DNA of 64,000 nucleotides from Plantactinospora sp. BC1 (GCF_003030345.1 NZ_CP028158.1:868001-932000), one strand, 5' to 3'; positions 27,679 to 37,149 are shown, numbered from the stretch's first letter. Numbers and translations are program-made. Notes: generated by a model from the letters alone, not told the origin.

Positions 27679-29352
27679 ATGCGCCGTACCCTCGCCCGCC
27701 GGCTGCTCGCCACGCTGGCCACGGCGACGCTGGCCGTCGGTGTGACCGCCGGCTGCGGTGACGACGGTGACTCGTCCGCCGACGCCGAGGGCAAGATCAT
27801 CAACGTCCTCTCGGGGACGAACGCCGGGTTCGTACCGAACTTCAACCCGTTCTCCCAGAACAGCGTCGCCGGCACGATGAGCGTGCTCTACGAGTCGCTG
27901 CTCTATTTCAACGCCGCCCGGGCCGACGACGTGCAGCCGCAGCTCGCCACCGGCTACGAGTTCGCCGACGACGGGCGGCGGCTGAACCTGACCATCCGGG
28001 AGGGGGTGAAGTGGACCGACGGGAAGCCCTTCTCGGCCGAGGACGTCGCCTTCACCTTCAACCTGATCCGGGACAACCCGAAGCTCAACCAGAACGGCCT
28101 GCCGATCGTCGAGGCGGTCGCCACCGACCCCACGCACGTCTCGGTCACGTTCAGCCAGGGCGTCTACACCCGGCTCAACCTGATCGCCGGCCGGACCTGG
28201 ATCGTGCCGAAGCACATCTGGTCGACCATCGCCGACCCGTCCGCCTTCACCAACGAGAAGCCGGTCGGCACCGGGGCGTTCATGCTCGCCTCGTTCAGCC
28301 AGCAGAACTACGTCTTCGAGCGCAACCCCAACTACTGGGAGACCGGCAAGCCGAAGATCAAGGGGATGCGGTTCCAGCAGTTCGCCAGCGCCGACAGCGC
28401 GATCGCGGCGCTCGCCGCCGGGCAGCTCGACTGGGCCGGATCGTTCATCGCCGACATCGAGAAGCAGTACGTCAGCAAGGACCCGAAGCACAACAAGTAC
28501 ATCAACGAGTCGCAGCTCTACCTGACCAACCTGATCCCGAACCTGGACCGGGCGCCGTTCGACAGCGCCGCCGTCCGTAAGGCGATCAGCCTGGCCCTGG
28601 ACCGCGACCAGATCATCCGGCTGGCCTTCTCCGGCTACGGCAAGGAGGCCAGCCCGGCCCAGCTGCCCCGGCCGCTCTGGGACGACTACATCAAGCCGGA
28701 ACACAAGGACCGGAAGCTGGAGTTCGACCCGGCCCGGGCCGAGCAGACCCTCCAGGCCGACGGCTGGGCCAAGGGCGCCGACGGGATCTACGCCAAGGCC
28801 GGCCGGCGGCTCTCCTTCACGGTCAAGGTCGTGCAGGGCTACAACGACTACATCTCCGCGCTCCAGATCATGACCCAGTCGCTGAAGTCGGTCGGGATCG
28901 AGATGAAGACCCAGGAGGTCTCCTTCACCGCCTTCTCCACCGACCAGCAGACCGGCGACTTCGAGATGATCATCACGAACCTCTACAGCGAGGGCACCGC
29001 GTACTCCTGGTACAGCCGGGCGTTCTCCAGCAAGCGGACCGCGCCGCTGGGTCAGCAGGCCGGCTCCAACTACGGCCGCTTCCGCAACGCCGCCGTCGAC
29101 GCGGCACTGCTGGCGATGGAGAACACCCCGCCGGACCAGCGCGACGCGATCAGGGAACAACTCTTCAAGATCCAGGATGTGATCGTCGAGGAGCTGCCGT
29201 ACATCCCGCTCCAGCAGTCCGCCTCGCTGATCGAGTACCGCACCGAGAACCTCGGCAACTTCCCCACCGAGGAGAACCACTACGCGCTGACCACCCCGTA
29301 CAACGGGCCGGACATGGGGATCGTGGCCAAGAACCTCACCCCGGCCGGCTGA
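27679..29352 (+). CDS. Peptide/oligopeptide ABC transporter substrate-binding lipoprotein
   Basis: 557 residues, SBP family 5 (DppA/OppA type). The lipoprotein signal ends in the lipobox VTAGC near residue 28, so the protein is anchored outside the membrane. The mature part has ATGYEFADDGRRLNLTIREG, WTDGKPFSAEDVAFTFNLI and KPVGTGAFML, all typical of the family. It binds a peptide or a similar ligand (some bind glycosides or nickel) and delivers it to the permeases. GGGAGG precedes the ATG. It is first in a tight five-gene operon. Confidence 0.94.
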   Translation: MRRTLARRLLATLATATLAVGVTAGCGDDGDSSADAEGKIINVLSGTNAGFVPNFNPFSQNSVAGTMSVLYESLLYFNAARADDVQPQLATGYEFADDGRRLNLTIREGVKWTDGKPFSAEDVAFTFNLIRDNPKLNQNGLPIVEAVATDPTHVSVTFSQGVYTRLNLIAGRTWIVPKHIWSTIADPSAFTNEKPVGTGAFMLASFSQQNYVFERNPNYWETGKPKIKGMRFQQFASADSAIAALAAGQLDWAGSFIADIEKQYVSKDPKHNKYINESQLYLTNLIPNLDRAPFDSAAVRKAISLALDRDQIIRLAFSGYGKEASPAQLPRPLWDDYIKPEHKDRKLEFDPARAEQTLQADGWAKGADGIYAKAGRRLSFTVKVVQGYNDYISALQIMTQSLKSVGIEMKTQEVSFTAFSTDQQTGDFEMIITNLYSEGTAYSWYSRAFSSKRTAPLGQQAGSNYGRFRNAAVDAALLAMENTPPDQRDAIREQLFKIQDVIVEELPYIPLQQSASLIEYRTENLGNFPTEENHYALTTPYNGPDMGIVAKNLTPAG

Positions 29353-29361
29353 GCCGCCCCG

Positions 29362-30345
29362 ATGCGCTACCTGCGGCGCAAGGCGCTGTTCTACCTGGTC
29401 GCGGTCTGGGCGGCGGTGACCCTCAACTTCCTCATCCCCCGGCTGATCAAGGGCAATCCGGTCGACGCCGTACTGGCCAAGACCCAGAACATGACCCCGA
29501 TGTCGCCGGACGCCCGCCGCGCCCTGGAGTTGCAGTTCGGGGTCACCGACGACCCGCTGTGGCAGCAGTACCTCGGCTATCTCGGCAACCTGCTGCGTGG
29601 CGAGTTCGGGCTCTCGGTCAGCTACTACCCGACCCCGGTGTCGAAGGTGCTCAGCCAGAGCCTGCCGTGGACGGTGGTGATGGTCGGCGTCGCCACCGTA
29701 CTCAGCGTGCTGCTCGGGATCACCCTCGGCATGCTCGCCGGCTGGCGGCGCGGCACCTGGCTGGACGCGCTGGTGCCGACCACCACCTTCCTGGCCGCCA
29801 TCCCGTACTTCTGGCTCGCCCTGGTGCTGCTCTACCTGCTCGGCGGGATCCTCGGCTGGTTTCCGCTGAACAGCGGCTACAGCTACGAGACCACCATCGG
29901 CTTCAACTGGCCGTTCCTGCGCAGCGCGATCTACCACGCCGTGCTGCCGGCCGCCTCGATCGTGCTCGCCTCGGTCGCCGGCTGGCTGCTCGGGATGCGC
30001 AACATGATGGTCTCGACGATGGCCGAGGACTACGTGCTGACCGCCGAGGCCAAGGGGCTCCGCCCGCGCCGCATCATGATCCAGTACGCGGCGCGCAACG
30101 CCGTACTGCCCAGCGTCGCCGGGTTCGCCATCACCCTCGGCTTCGTGGTCAGCGGCTCCATCGCCACCGAGATCGTCTTCTCCTATCCCGGCGTCGGGAT
30201 GACCCTGGTCGCCGCCGTCGCCAACGCCGACTACCCGCTGCTGCAGGGCATCTTCCTGGTCATCTCGCTGGCGGTGCTCGGCGCCAACTTCGTCGTCGAC
30301 CTGCTCTACGCGGTGATCGACCCCCGTACCCGGCAGGCCGGCTGA
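29362..30345 (+). CDS. Peptide ABC transporter permease, DppB type
   Basis: 327 residues with six predicted membrane helices. The N-terminal signature reads RRKALFYLVAVWAAVTLNFL and IPRLIKGNP; the EAA loop, which contacts the ATPase, is at DYVLTAEAKGLRPRRIM. It is 9 bp after the binding-protein gene and overlaps the next permease (TGATG). Confidence 0.94.
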   Translation: MRYLRRKALFYLVAVWAAVTLNFLIPRLIKGNPVDAVLAKTQNMTPMSPDARRALELQFGVTDDPLWQQYLGYLGNLLRGEFGLSVSYYPTPVSKVLSQSLPWTVVMVGVATVLSVLLGITLGMLAGWRRGTWLDALVPTTTFLAAIPYFWLALVLLYLLGGILGWFPLNSGYSYETTIGFNWPFLRSAIYHAVLPAASIVLASVAGWLLGMRNMMVSTMAEDYVLTAEAKGLRPRRIMIQYAARNAVLPSVAGFAITLGFVVSGSIATEIVFSYPGVGMTLVAAVANADYPLLQGIFLVISLAVLGANFVVDLLYAVIDPRTRQAG

Positions 30346-31268
30346 TGGCGACCATCGAGACCCAGCGCGACGTGACCGGCGAGGTCGTACCCGGCGTCGT
30401 GGTGCCGACCCGCCGGCCCCGCTGGCGCGGCCTGCTGCGCTCCCGCAAGCTCGCCGCCGGACTGGCCATCGTCGGCTTCTTCGCCCTGGTCGCCGTGCTC
30501 GGCCCGCTGCTGGTCGACGACCCGAACCAGGTCAGCGACGACCGGCTGCTCGCCCCGTCGGCCGAACACCTGCTCGGCACCACCACCACCGGCCAGGACG
30601 TGTTCCGGCAACTCGTCGCCGCCACCCGGGGCTCGATGCTGGTCGGCCTGGTCGTCGGGCTGCTCGCCACCGTCGTGTCGGTGCTGGTCGGCGTCCTCGG
30701 CGGCTACGCCGGCGGACACACCGACGAAAGCCTCTCGCTGGTCAGCAACGTCTTCCTGGTGCTGCCCGGCCTGCCGCTGGTCGTCCTGATCACCGACTAC
30801 GTGCAGACCCGGGGCGCCCTGGCGATCGCGTTGATCGTCTCGTTCACCGCCTGGGCCGGCTCCGCCCGGGTACTGCGGGCACAGACCCTGTCGCTGCGCT
30901 CCCGCGACTACGTCGACGCCGCCCGGGTCAGCGGCGAACCCGGCTGGCGGATCGTCACCTTCGAGATCCTGCCGAACCTGCTGCCACTGATCGCCGCCCA
31001 GTTCGTCTTCGCCGTCATCGGCGGCATCCTCACCGAGGCCGCGCTCGCCTTCCTCGGCCTCGGCGGCGCCGGCTCCTGGGGCACGATGCTCTACTTCGCG
31101 CAGAACTCGCAGGCGCTTTCCCAGGGCGCCTGGTGGTGGTTCGTCCCGCCCGGGCTCTGCATCGCGCTGGTCGGCGCCGGACTCGCACTGATCAACTTCA
31201 GCCTCGACGAGCTGATCAACCCGAGGCTGCGGGTCCCCCGCCGCCCCCGACGGACCGGACCGGCATGA
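30345..31268 (+). CDS. Peptide ABC transporter permease, DppC type
   Basis: 307 residues with an OppC-like N-terminal helix (LAAGLAIVGFFALVAVLGPLL), five more membrane helices, and the EAA motif at RDYVDAARVSGEPGWRI. The LGTTTTGQDVF segment is the usual DppC periplasmic motif. The start codon shares an A with the preceding TGA, and the stop overlaps the ATPase gene by 4 bp, so translation is coupled. Confidence 0.94.
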   Translation: MATIETQRDVTGEVVPGVVVPTRRPRWRGLLRSRKLAAGLAIVGFFALVAVLGPLLVDDPNQVSDDRLLAPSAEHLLGTTTTGQDVFRQLVAATRGSMLVGLVVGLLATVVSVLVGVLGGYAGGHTDESLSLVSNVFLVLPGLPLVVLITDYVQTRGALAIALIVSFTAWAGSARVLRAQTLSLRSRDYVDAARVSGEPGWRIVTFEILPNLLPLIAAQFVFAVIGGILTEAALAFLGLGGAGSWGTMLYFAQNSQALSQGAWWWFVPPGLCIALVGAGLALINFSLDELINPRLRVPRRPRRTGPA

Positions 31269-32482
31269 CCCTCGACACCACACCCCCACCGGCGGTCACC
31301 GGCACCGACGTGGTGCTGTCGGTCCGCGACCTCAGCGTCGTCTACGACGGCGCCGACCCGGTCCGGGCGGTCCGCGACGTCAGCTTCGACCTGGGTCGCG
31401 GCGAGGTGCTCGGCATCGCCGGCGAAAGCGGCTGCGGCAAGTCCACCCTCGCCTACGCCATCACCCGGCTACTCAAGCCGCCCGGCCGGGTCACCTCCGG
31501 CGAGGTCTTCTTCCACCCCACCGACGGCCCGCCGGTCGACCTGTCGACACTGCACGGGGAGGCGCTGCGCCGGTTCCGCTGGAACCGGGTCGCGATGGTG
31601 TTCCAGGGGGCGATGAACGCCCTCAACCCGGTGCTGTCGGTACGCCGCCAGCTCGCCGACGTCTTCACCGCGCACCGCCCCGAACTACGCCGCGCCGAGC
31701 GGGAACAACGCTGCCGGGAACTGCTCGACCTGGTCGGGATCGGCCCGGAACGGCTCTCGGCGTACCCGCACGAACTCTCCGGCGGGATGCGCCAGCGGGT
31801 ACTGATCGCGATGGCGATGGCGCTGCGCCCCGACGTGGTGGTGATGGACGAGCCGACCACCGCGCTCGACGTGGTGGTGCAGCGCGACATCCTGACCGAG
31901 ATCGACCGGCTCCGGGCCCGGTTCGGCTTCGCGGTCGTCTTCATCACCCACGACCTCTCCCTGCTGCTGGAGATCAGCGACCGGCTCGCCGTGATGTACG
32001 GCGGCCGGATCGTCGAGTACGGCCGCGCCGCCGACCTGCACGCCGCGCCGGGCCACCCATACACGGTCGGACTGCTGCGCTCCTTTCCCAGCCTGCGCGG
32101 GGAGCGGACCGTGCTGCACGGTATCCCGGGCAGCCCGCCGGACCTGTCCCGACCGATCACCGGCTGCGCGTTCACCGCCCGCTGCCCGTACGCCTTCGAC
32201 GCCTGCCACCGGATCGACCCGCCGCTGCTGACCGCCGGCAGTACCCGGGCCGCCTGCCTGCACCACGACCCGGCGTTGCGCCCCGACGGACCACCGGCCG
32301 GGCTGCGGGCCGGCCGGTTCCATCCCGCCGACCCGCCGCCGGCCCCCGGACCGCCCGACCCGACACCGGCCCCCGGACCGGCACAGCCACGCCACACCGA
32401 CCCGCCGCCGCCGCCGCCGACCGGGCCGGGCGTCGATCCGCCGCCGGCCGGGAACGGTGCCGCCGGAGGTGGTGACCGATGA
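31265..32482 (+). CDS. Peptide ABC transporter ATPase, DppD type
   Basis: 405 residues. Walker A GESGCGKST, Q-loop VFQGAMNALNP, signature LSGGMRQRV, Walker B VVVMDEPTTALD and the switch His in ITHDLS are all present. The C-terminal oligopeptide domain has the four-cysteine Fe-S-like stretch CAFTARCPYAFDACH. An unusual extra tail of about 80 residues is almost all Pro, Gly and Ala (PPPPPPTGPG) and is absent from normal DppD; it is likely disordered. ATGA overlaps on both sides. Confidence 0.93.
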   Translation: MTLDTTPPPAVTGTDVVLSVRDLSVVYDGADPVRAVRDVSFDLGRGEVLGIAGESGCGKSTLAYAITRLLKPPGRVTSGEVFFHPTDGPPVDLSTLHGEALRRFRWNRVAMVFQGAMNALNPVLSVRRQLADVFTAHRPELRRAEREQRCRELLDLVGIGPERLSAYPHELSGGMRQRVLIAMAMALRPDVVVMDEPTTALDVVVQRDILTEIDRLRARFGFAVVFITHDLSLLLEISDRLAVMYGGRIVEYGRAADLHAAPGHPYTVGLLRSFPSLRGERTVLHGIPGSPPDLSRPITGCAFTARCPYAFDACHRIDPPLLTAGSTRAACLHHDPALRPDGPPAGLRAGRFHPADPPPAPGPPDPTPAPGPAQPRHTDPPPPPPTGPGVDPPPAGNGAAGGGDR

Positions 32483-33489
32483 CCACGCTGACGGTCAGCC
32501 ACCTGAGCAAACACTTCCCGCTGCGGGACGGGCGGCGCCGCCGCACCCTGCGGGCCGTCGACGACGTCTCCTTCGAACTGCGCTCCGGGCAGACGGTGGC
32601 GCTGGTCGGCGAGAGCGGCAGCGGCAAGTCGACGATCGCCCGGATGCTGGTCCGGCTCACCCCGCCGACCGCCGGCGAGATCCGCCTCGACGGCACCCCG
32701 GTGGCGGCCGGTCACCGGGCGGTCCGCCGCTACCGCCGGGACGTGCAGATGGTGTTCCAGGACCCGTTCGGGTCACTGAACCCGGCACACACCGTCGAAT
32801 ACCACCTGCGGCGGCCGCTGCGGCTGCACGGGGTCGCCCGCTCCGCCGACGACGTCCGGGCGGCCGTGCACGACCTGCTGACCCGGGTCAACCTCACCCC
32901 CGCCGACCAGGTCGCCCGCCGGCTTCCGCACGAACTCTCCGGCGGGCAGCGGCAGCGGGTCGCGATCGCCCGGGCCCTGGCACCCCGGCCCCGGATCCTG
33001 CTCGCCGACGAGCCGGTGTCGATGCTCGACGTGTCGATCCGGCTGGAGATCCTCAACCTGATCGACCGGCTCAAGCGGGAGGAGGAACTGGCCGTGCTGT
33101 ACGTCACCCACGACCTCGCCACCGCCCGCTACTTCGCCTCCTCGATCATGGTGTTGTACCGGGGTCAGGTGGTCGAGTCCGGCCCGAGCGACGAGGTGAT
33201 CCTGCGCCCCGCGCACCCGTACACCCAACTGCTGGCGTCGGCGGCGCCGGACCCGGGCCGCCCGCGTACCGCCGCGCCGGGCGGGATGCGGGCACTGCGC
33301 GGCGGGCAGCAGACGGCGACCGACAGCGGCGGCTGCCTGTTCCGGGACCGCTGCCCGGCGGCGATGGAGGTCTGCCGCACCGAGGTGCCGGAGTTCCCGG
33401 TCGGCGCCGCTCACCTGGCCCGGTGCTGGCTGCACCGGCCCGACAACGGCCGGCCCCGCCCCGCCGACGGGTCGGCCGGGCAGCCGTAG
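32479..33489 (+). CDS. Peptide ABC transporter ATPase, DppF type
   Basis: 336 residues. Walker A GESGSGKST, Q-loop VFQDPFGSLNP, signature LSGGQRQRV, Walker B ILLADEPVSMLD, His switch VTHDLA. The C-terminal segment carries CLFRDRCPAAMEVC. It completes the operon: binding protein, two permeases, two ATPases. The import complex sits at the inner face of the membrane. Direct repeats start in its last codons. Confidence 0.94.
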   Translation: MTTLTVSHLSKHFPLRDGRRRRTLRAVDDVSFELRSGQTVALVGESGSGKSTIARMLVRLTPPTAGEIRLDGTPVAAGHRAVRRYRRDVQMVFQDPFGSLNPAHTVEYHLRRPLRLHGVARSADDVRAAVHDLLTRVNLTPADQVARRLPHELSGGQRQRVAIARALAPRPRILLADEPVSMLDVSIRLEILNLIDRLKREEELAVLYVTHDLATARYFASSIMVLYRGQVVESGPSDEVILRPAHPYTQLLASAAPDPGRPRTAAPGGMRALRGGQQTATDSGGCLFRDRCPAAMEVCRTEVPEFPVGAAHLARCWLHRPDNGRPRPADGSAGQP

Positions 33490-33551
33490 CCGCCGGTCAG
33501 GGCCCCGGACACGGCCCGCCGACGGGTCGGCCCTAGCCGGCGGTCGGGGCC
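33460..33551. repeat. Direct repeat spanning the dppF stop and the carbonic anhydrase stop
   Basis: An 18-bp word at 33460-33477 recurs exactly at 33515-33532. It is followed in both places by a TAG-CCG-containing stretch (33486 onward and 33533 onward). The first TAG ends dppF; the second, read on the other strand as CTA, is the stop of the convergent carbonic anhydrase gene. Confidence 0.7.
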
Positions 33552-34168
33552 GCGCCCGGCACCGTCAGCGACACCCGGCCGTCGGCCAGCTTGTAGAACA
33601 TCCCGACGACGTCGCACCGGCCGGCGGCGACCGCGTCGGCGAGTTCGGTACCCGGCCCGGTGATCGTCTCGATGGTGTGCCGGGTGTGTATCGCGGCGAT
33701 TCCGGCGTCGTCGCTGACCTGCCGCGCCTGGGCGGCCTCGATGCTCGGGGTGACCCGCTCGACGATGGCGCCCAGGTCCCGGCCGGGTAGCCGGGCACCG
33801 TCCAGGGCCGCCCGGGTGGCCTGGATCGCCCCGCAGGTGTCGTGGCCGAGGACGACGACCAGCGGCGCCCCGAGCACCACCACGCCGTACTCGATGCTGG
33901 CGGTCACCTCCGGGCCGACGATGTGCCCGGCGGTGCGGACCACGAAGAGGTCACCGAGGCCCCGATCGAAGATGATCTCGGCGGCGAGTCGGGAGTCGGA
34001 GCAGCCGAAGACCACCGCGAACGGCCGCTGCGCCGCCGCGACCACCGCCCGGTGCTCGGCGTCCTGGTGCGGGTGGATCCGGGTACCGGCGACGAACCGC
34101 TCGTTGCCGGCGAGCAGCTCGTCGAGCGCCTCGGTGGGAGTGGCCGGCCGATGGTCCAGGTATGCCAT
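33533..34168 (-). CDS. Beta-carbonic anhydrase
   Basis: 211 residues. It interconverts CO2 and bicarbonate. Zinc ligands and dyad are clear: Cys56, Asp58 and Arg60 in FGCSDSR, His109 and Cys112 in LGHDTCGA. The N-terminal AYLDHRPATPTEALDELLAGNERF is typical of actinobacterial beta-class enzymes. There is no signal peptide, so it is cytosolic. ATG 34168 follows GGGA and begins the conserved segment. It is convergent with the peptide transporter operon. Confidence 0.94.
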   Translation of the reverse strand: MAYLDHRPATPTEALDELLAGNERFVAGTRIHPHQDAEHRAVVAAAQRPFAVVFGCSDSRLAAEIIFDRGLGDLFVVRTAGHIVGPEVTASIEYGVVVLGAPLVVVLGHDTCGAIQATRAALDGARLPGRDLGAIVERVTPSIEAAQARQVSDDAGIAAIHTRHTIETITGPGTELADAVAAGRCDVVGMFYKLADGRVSLTVPGAAPTAG

Positions 34169-34496
34169 GACATTCCCTTTCGACGTCACCACCTTCCGGT
34201 GGTGAGGCGAGGTCGACGCCTTCGGCGACCTGATGCGTACCGATCAGATATCACGGAACGTCCGCTCCGGCAGCCCGGACCCGGGCCGACCGTGATCGAC
34301 GGAACACCGGCCGGCGTCCGACCGGGAAACCCGCACCCGAACAGGCTACGGCCCGCCGCCCGCGCCGGCCGGCCGCCACGCGGCCGGACCGGATCGACGA
34401 ACCCCGCAGCGACCCTCCTCCCGAGGTCCGACGCGGCGGCGGCGGAGCGGCGGACCCGACCCTCCGGGCGGCCCGGGCCGAACCAGGTTCAATAGG
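34169..34496. other. 328-bp divergent promoter region
   Basis: It lies between the divergent carbonic anhydrase and aldo/keto reductase genes. TAGGGT (34493-34498) is a possible -10 box with a GTG 7 nt beyond it. No gene, repeat or hairpin of note is seen in the rest. Confidence 0.4.
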
Positions 34497-35501
34497 GTGG
34501 CGAGGGTGACCTACCTTGCCGCGGACGACCGCTACGACTCGATGACCTACCGCAGGGCCGGCCGCAGCGGCCTGCGACTGCCCGCCATCTCGCTCGGCCT
34601 CTGGCACAACTTCGGCGACGAACGGCCGTGGCAGCAGCAGCGGGAGATCTGCCGCCGGGCGTTCGATCTCGGAGTCACCCACTTCGACCTGGCCAACAAC
34701 TACGGCCCGCCGGCCGGCTCCGCCGAGGAGAACTTCGGTCGTACCCTCGCCGCCGACCTCGCCCCGTACCGCGACGAGCTGGTCATCTCCACCAAGGCCG
34801 GCTACTACATGTGGCCCGGCCCGTACGGCGAGTGGGGTTCCCGCAAGTATCTGGTCTCGTCGCTGGACCAGTCGCTGCGCCGGATGGGCCTCGACTACGT
34901 CGACATCTTCTACCACCACCGGCCCGACCCGGACACTCCGCTGGAAGAGACGATGGCGGCGCTGGACGCGGTCGTCCGGGCCGGCAAGGCCCTCTACGTC
35001 GGACTGTCGAACTACACCTCGGAGCAGACCCGGCAGGCCGCCGCGATCCTGCAACGACTCGGTACGCCGCTGCTGATCTCGCAGCCGTCGTACTCGATGC
35101 TCAACCGGTGGATCGAGGCGGACCGGCTGCTCGACACCCTCGAAGAGGCCGGCGCCGGCTGCATCGCCTACAGCCCGCTCGCCCAGGGCGTGCTGACCGA
35201 CCGTTACCTGGACGGCATCCCGGCCGACTCACGGATCCGCACCAGCGTCTTCCTCAACGAGAGCGACCTCGACGAGACGACCATGGCGACCGTACGGGCG
35301 CTGCACGCCATCGCGCAGGGGCGCGACCAGTCCCTGGCCCAGCTCGCGCTCGCCTGGGCACTGCGGGACTCCCGGATGACCAGCCTGATCATCGGGGCGA
35401 GCAGCGTCGCGCAGCTTGAGACGAACGTGGCCGCGCTGGAGAACCTGACCCTCACCGACAGCGAACTCGCCGAGATCGGCGGCCACCTGACCGTCGACTG
35501 A
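34497..35501 (+). CDS. Aldo/keto reductase (YghZ/Gpr type)
   Basis: 334 residues, a TIM-barrel NADPH-dependent reductase. The catalytic tetrad is recognisable: Asp64 and Tyr69 in FDLANNYG, Lys in ISTKAG, His in FYHHRPD. The NADPH-binding tail has SSVAQLETNV. The sequence GPPAGSAEENFGR and the YSPLAQGVLTDRYL segment match the L-glyceraldehyde-3-phosphate reductase branch, which acts on methylglyoxal-like carbonyls. The true start may be GTG 34506, 7 nt after a -10-like TAGGGT (leaderless). It stands as a single gene. Confidence 0.92.
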   Translation: MARVTYLAADDRYDSMTYRRAGRSGLRLPAISLGLWHNFGDERPWQQQREICRRAFDLGVTHFDLANNYGPPAGSAEENFGRTLAADLAPYRDELVISTKAGYYMWPGPYGEWGSRKYLVSSLDQSLRRMGLDYVDIFYHHRPDPDTPLEETMAALDAVVRAGKALYVGLSNYTSEQTRQAAAILQRLGTPLLISQPSYSMLNRWIEADRLLDTLEEAGAGCIAYSPLAQGVLTDRYLDGIPADSRIRTSVFLNESDLDETTMATVRALHAIAQGRDQSLAQLALAWALRDSRMTSLIIGASSVAQLETNVAALENLTLTDSELAEIGGHLTVD

Positions 35502-35520
35502 CCGCACGGCTCGGACCGCG

Positions 35521-35580
35521 ACGACGGAAGCCGGACCGGGACGACGGAAGCCGGACCGGGACGACGGAAGCCGGACCGGG
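35521..35580. repeat. 20-bp tandem repeat, three exact copies
   Basis: ACGACGGAAGCCGGACCGGG occurs three times without a mismatch, and diverged copies continue to about 35640. It begins 19 bp after the aldo/keto reductase stop and lies between convergent genes. No hairpin potential is evident, so it is not an obvious terminator. Confidence 0.92.
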
Positions 35581-35676
35581 ACACGGCGACCTGGCCGGCC
35601 GGGACACGGCGACCGGGCCGGGACGACGGCGAAGCGTGACACCGCTCCTCCCGGCCCGGCACGTCCCGGCGGGCGG

Positions 35677-36915
35677 CTACCCGAGCCGCCGGTGCGGGGC
35701 GCCGCTGGGCCGGGGGGCCGAGGCGGTGGCGTAGTCGGCCAGCGTGATGGCGTCCGCCTTCTGGAACTGCCGGGCGAGGATGTGGCGCATCGGCCAATGC
35801 CCCATCATCCGCATCGACTGGTTCCGCAACCAGATCATGGACCGGGTCCGGGGTGCGAATCCGCCGATTCCACCGGGCGGCAGCTCCTGGCACTGGCGCA
35901 CGTAGTCGCGCATGACCTGCTGGTAGCGCGCGAACGCCGGCTCGTGGTCGCCGCCGGCGCCGGCCAGCTCGCCGGCGAGCACGTACGCCCCGACCAGCGC
36001 CATACTGGTGCCCATGCCGCTCAGCGGCGAGCCGCAGTACCCGGCGTCACCGAGCAGCGTCACCCGTCCCCGCGACCAGTTCGGCACGTGCACCTGGCAG
36101 ATGCTGTCGAAGAAGAAGTCCGGCGCGTCCGGCAGGGCGTCCAGCAGCGCCGGCACCCGCCAACCCACCCCGGCGAAGGCGTCGGTGAGCAGGCGACGCT
36201 GCCGGTCCACGTCGCGCCGGTCGTACTCCAGCGGCGGCGAGGTGAAGCTCAGCATCGCCTTGGCGGTGCCGCCCCGCTCGGGGCGGATCCCCGCGACCCG
36301 CCCGCCTGGCGAGTTGTACATGAGGAACCAGCCGTTCAGGTCACCCGGATCCGGCACGGTGAAGTAGGCGGTGTACCCGCCGAGCGGCTGCACGTACTCC
36401 CGCTCGGGTCCGAAGGCGAGCCGCCGTACCCCCGAGTGCACCCCGTCCGCGCCGACCACCAGGTCGAACGTCCGGGTCGTGCCGCTGGCGAAGCGGACCC
36501 GTACCCCCGAGGCGCCCTGGTCGAGTTCGGTGATCCGGTCGGCGAAGAGGTATTCGACCTCGCCCGTGGTGGCGTCGTGGAGAATCCGGGTCAGATCGCC
36601 CCGCATGATCTCGATCTCGGCCACGATGCCCTCGCCGCCGAAGAGGTCGGCGGGCATCCGGGCCATCCAGCGGCCGTTTGCGTCGACGTTGGCGACCCCG
36701 CGCTCGTCGACCCGGGCCTCGCGTACCCGGGGCATCAGCCCCATCCGCTCGACCACCTCGCGGCCGGCGCCGCGCAGGTCGACTGCCTGACCGCCCGGGC
36801 GCGGGCCCGGGGCGACCTCCACGACGGTCGGCTCGAAGCCGTGCCGGCGCAGCCAGTACGCCAGTGCCGGCCCGGCGATGCTGGCGCCGGAGATGAGGAC
36901 GGTTCTGCTGGTCAT
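35677..36915 (-). CDS. FAD-dependent monooxygenase (PHBH/TetX-like)
   Basis: 412 residues, group A flavin monooxygenase. The ADP-binding motif is ISGASIAGPALAYWLRRHG at residues 8-26. The DG motif is VVGADGVHSGVRR, and the GD motif LLGDAGYCGSPLSGMGTSMA binds the flavin ribityl chain. Relatives hydroxylate aromatic compounds or inactivate drugs such as tetracyclines and rifamycins; the substrate cannot be told here. It is divergent from a GntR-TetR fusion regulator, the classic layout for an inducible detoxification gene. The ATG is preceded by GGGGA. Confidence 0.9.
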   Translation of the reverse strand: MTSRTVLISGASIAGPALAYWLRRHGFEPTVVEVAPGPRPGGQAVDLRGAGREVVERMGLMPRVREARVDERGVANVDANGRWMARMPADLFGGEGIVAEIEIMRGDLTRILHDATTGEVEYLFADRITELDQGASGVRVRFASGTTRTFDLVVGADGVHSGVRRLAFGPEREYVQPLGGYTAYFTVPDPGDLNGWFLMYNSPGGRVAGIRPERGGTAKAMLSFTSPPLEYDRRDVDRQRRLLTDAFAGVGWRVPALLDALPDAPDFFFDSICQVHVPNWSRGRVTLLGDAGYCGSPLSGMGTSMALVGAYVLAGELAGAGGDHEPAFARYQQVMRDYVRQCQELPPGGIGGFAPRTRSMIWLRNQSMRMMGHWPMRHILARQFQKADAITLADYATASAPRPSGAPHRRLG

Positions 36916-36930
36916 CGGCGATTCCCCGTT

Positions 36931-36961
36931 CGTGTACGCTGTACATCATGGCGCGTACACG
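36931..36961. promoter_or_regulatory. Inverted repeat next to the monooxygenase start
   Basis: CGTGTACG (36931-36938) and its exact complement CGTACACG (36954-36961) are 15 bp apart and begin 16 bp from the monooxygenase ATG. The two arms share the CGTAC word with the palindromes upstream of the regulator. It is a probable repressor site over the promoter. Confidence 0.55.
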
Positions 36962-37022
36962 CTATGTCACCGGCTCGGAACCGGGCAATATTCGGGCTGG
37001 CCAGGGGCTTGTCAGACTCAAC

Positions 37023-37034
37023 CGTACTAGTACG
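37023..37034. promoter_or_regulatory. 12-bp palindrome CGTACTAGTACG, copy 1
   Basis: Perfect palindrome between the divergent monooxygenase and regulator genes. The identical word recurs 80 bp downstream. Its length and symmetry suit a dimeric repressor. Confidence 0.65.
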
Positions 37035-37102
37035 CCTGCCGGTGTGGCTCAGCTGCGCGTCGGCCGGCAGCCGCGCCCCGGCAGTGAAATACCCGACACC
37101 GG

Positions 37103-37114
37103 CGTACTAGTACG
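37103..37114. promoter_or_regulatory. 12-bp palindrome CGTACTAGTACG, copy 2
   Basis: Identical to the copy at 37023-37034 and flanked on the right by the same GCC. It lies 35 bp before the chosen regulator start, where bound protein would cover the promoter, so autoregulation is likely. Confidence 0.65.
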
Positions 37115-37149
37115 CCCGGCCGGCAGTGCGACGTGACCGGGGTGACCGG

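Noticed and set aside
27619-29937. A minus-strand open frame of about 772 codons
   Set aside because: It is antisense to the binding-protein and permease genes of the peptide transporter and has no domain.
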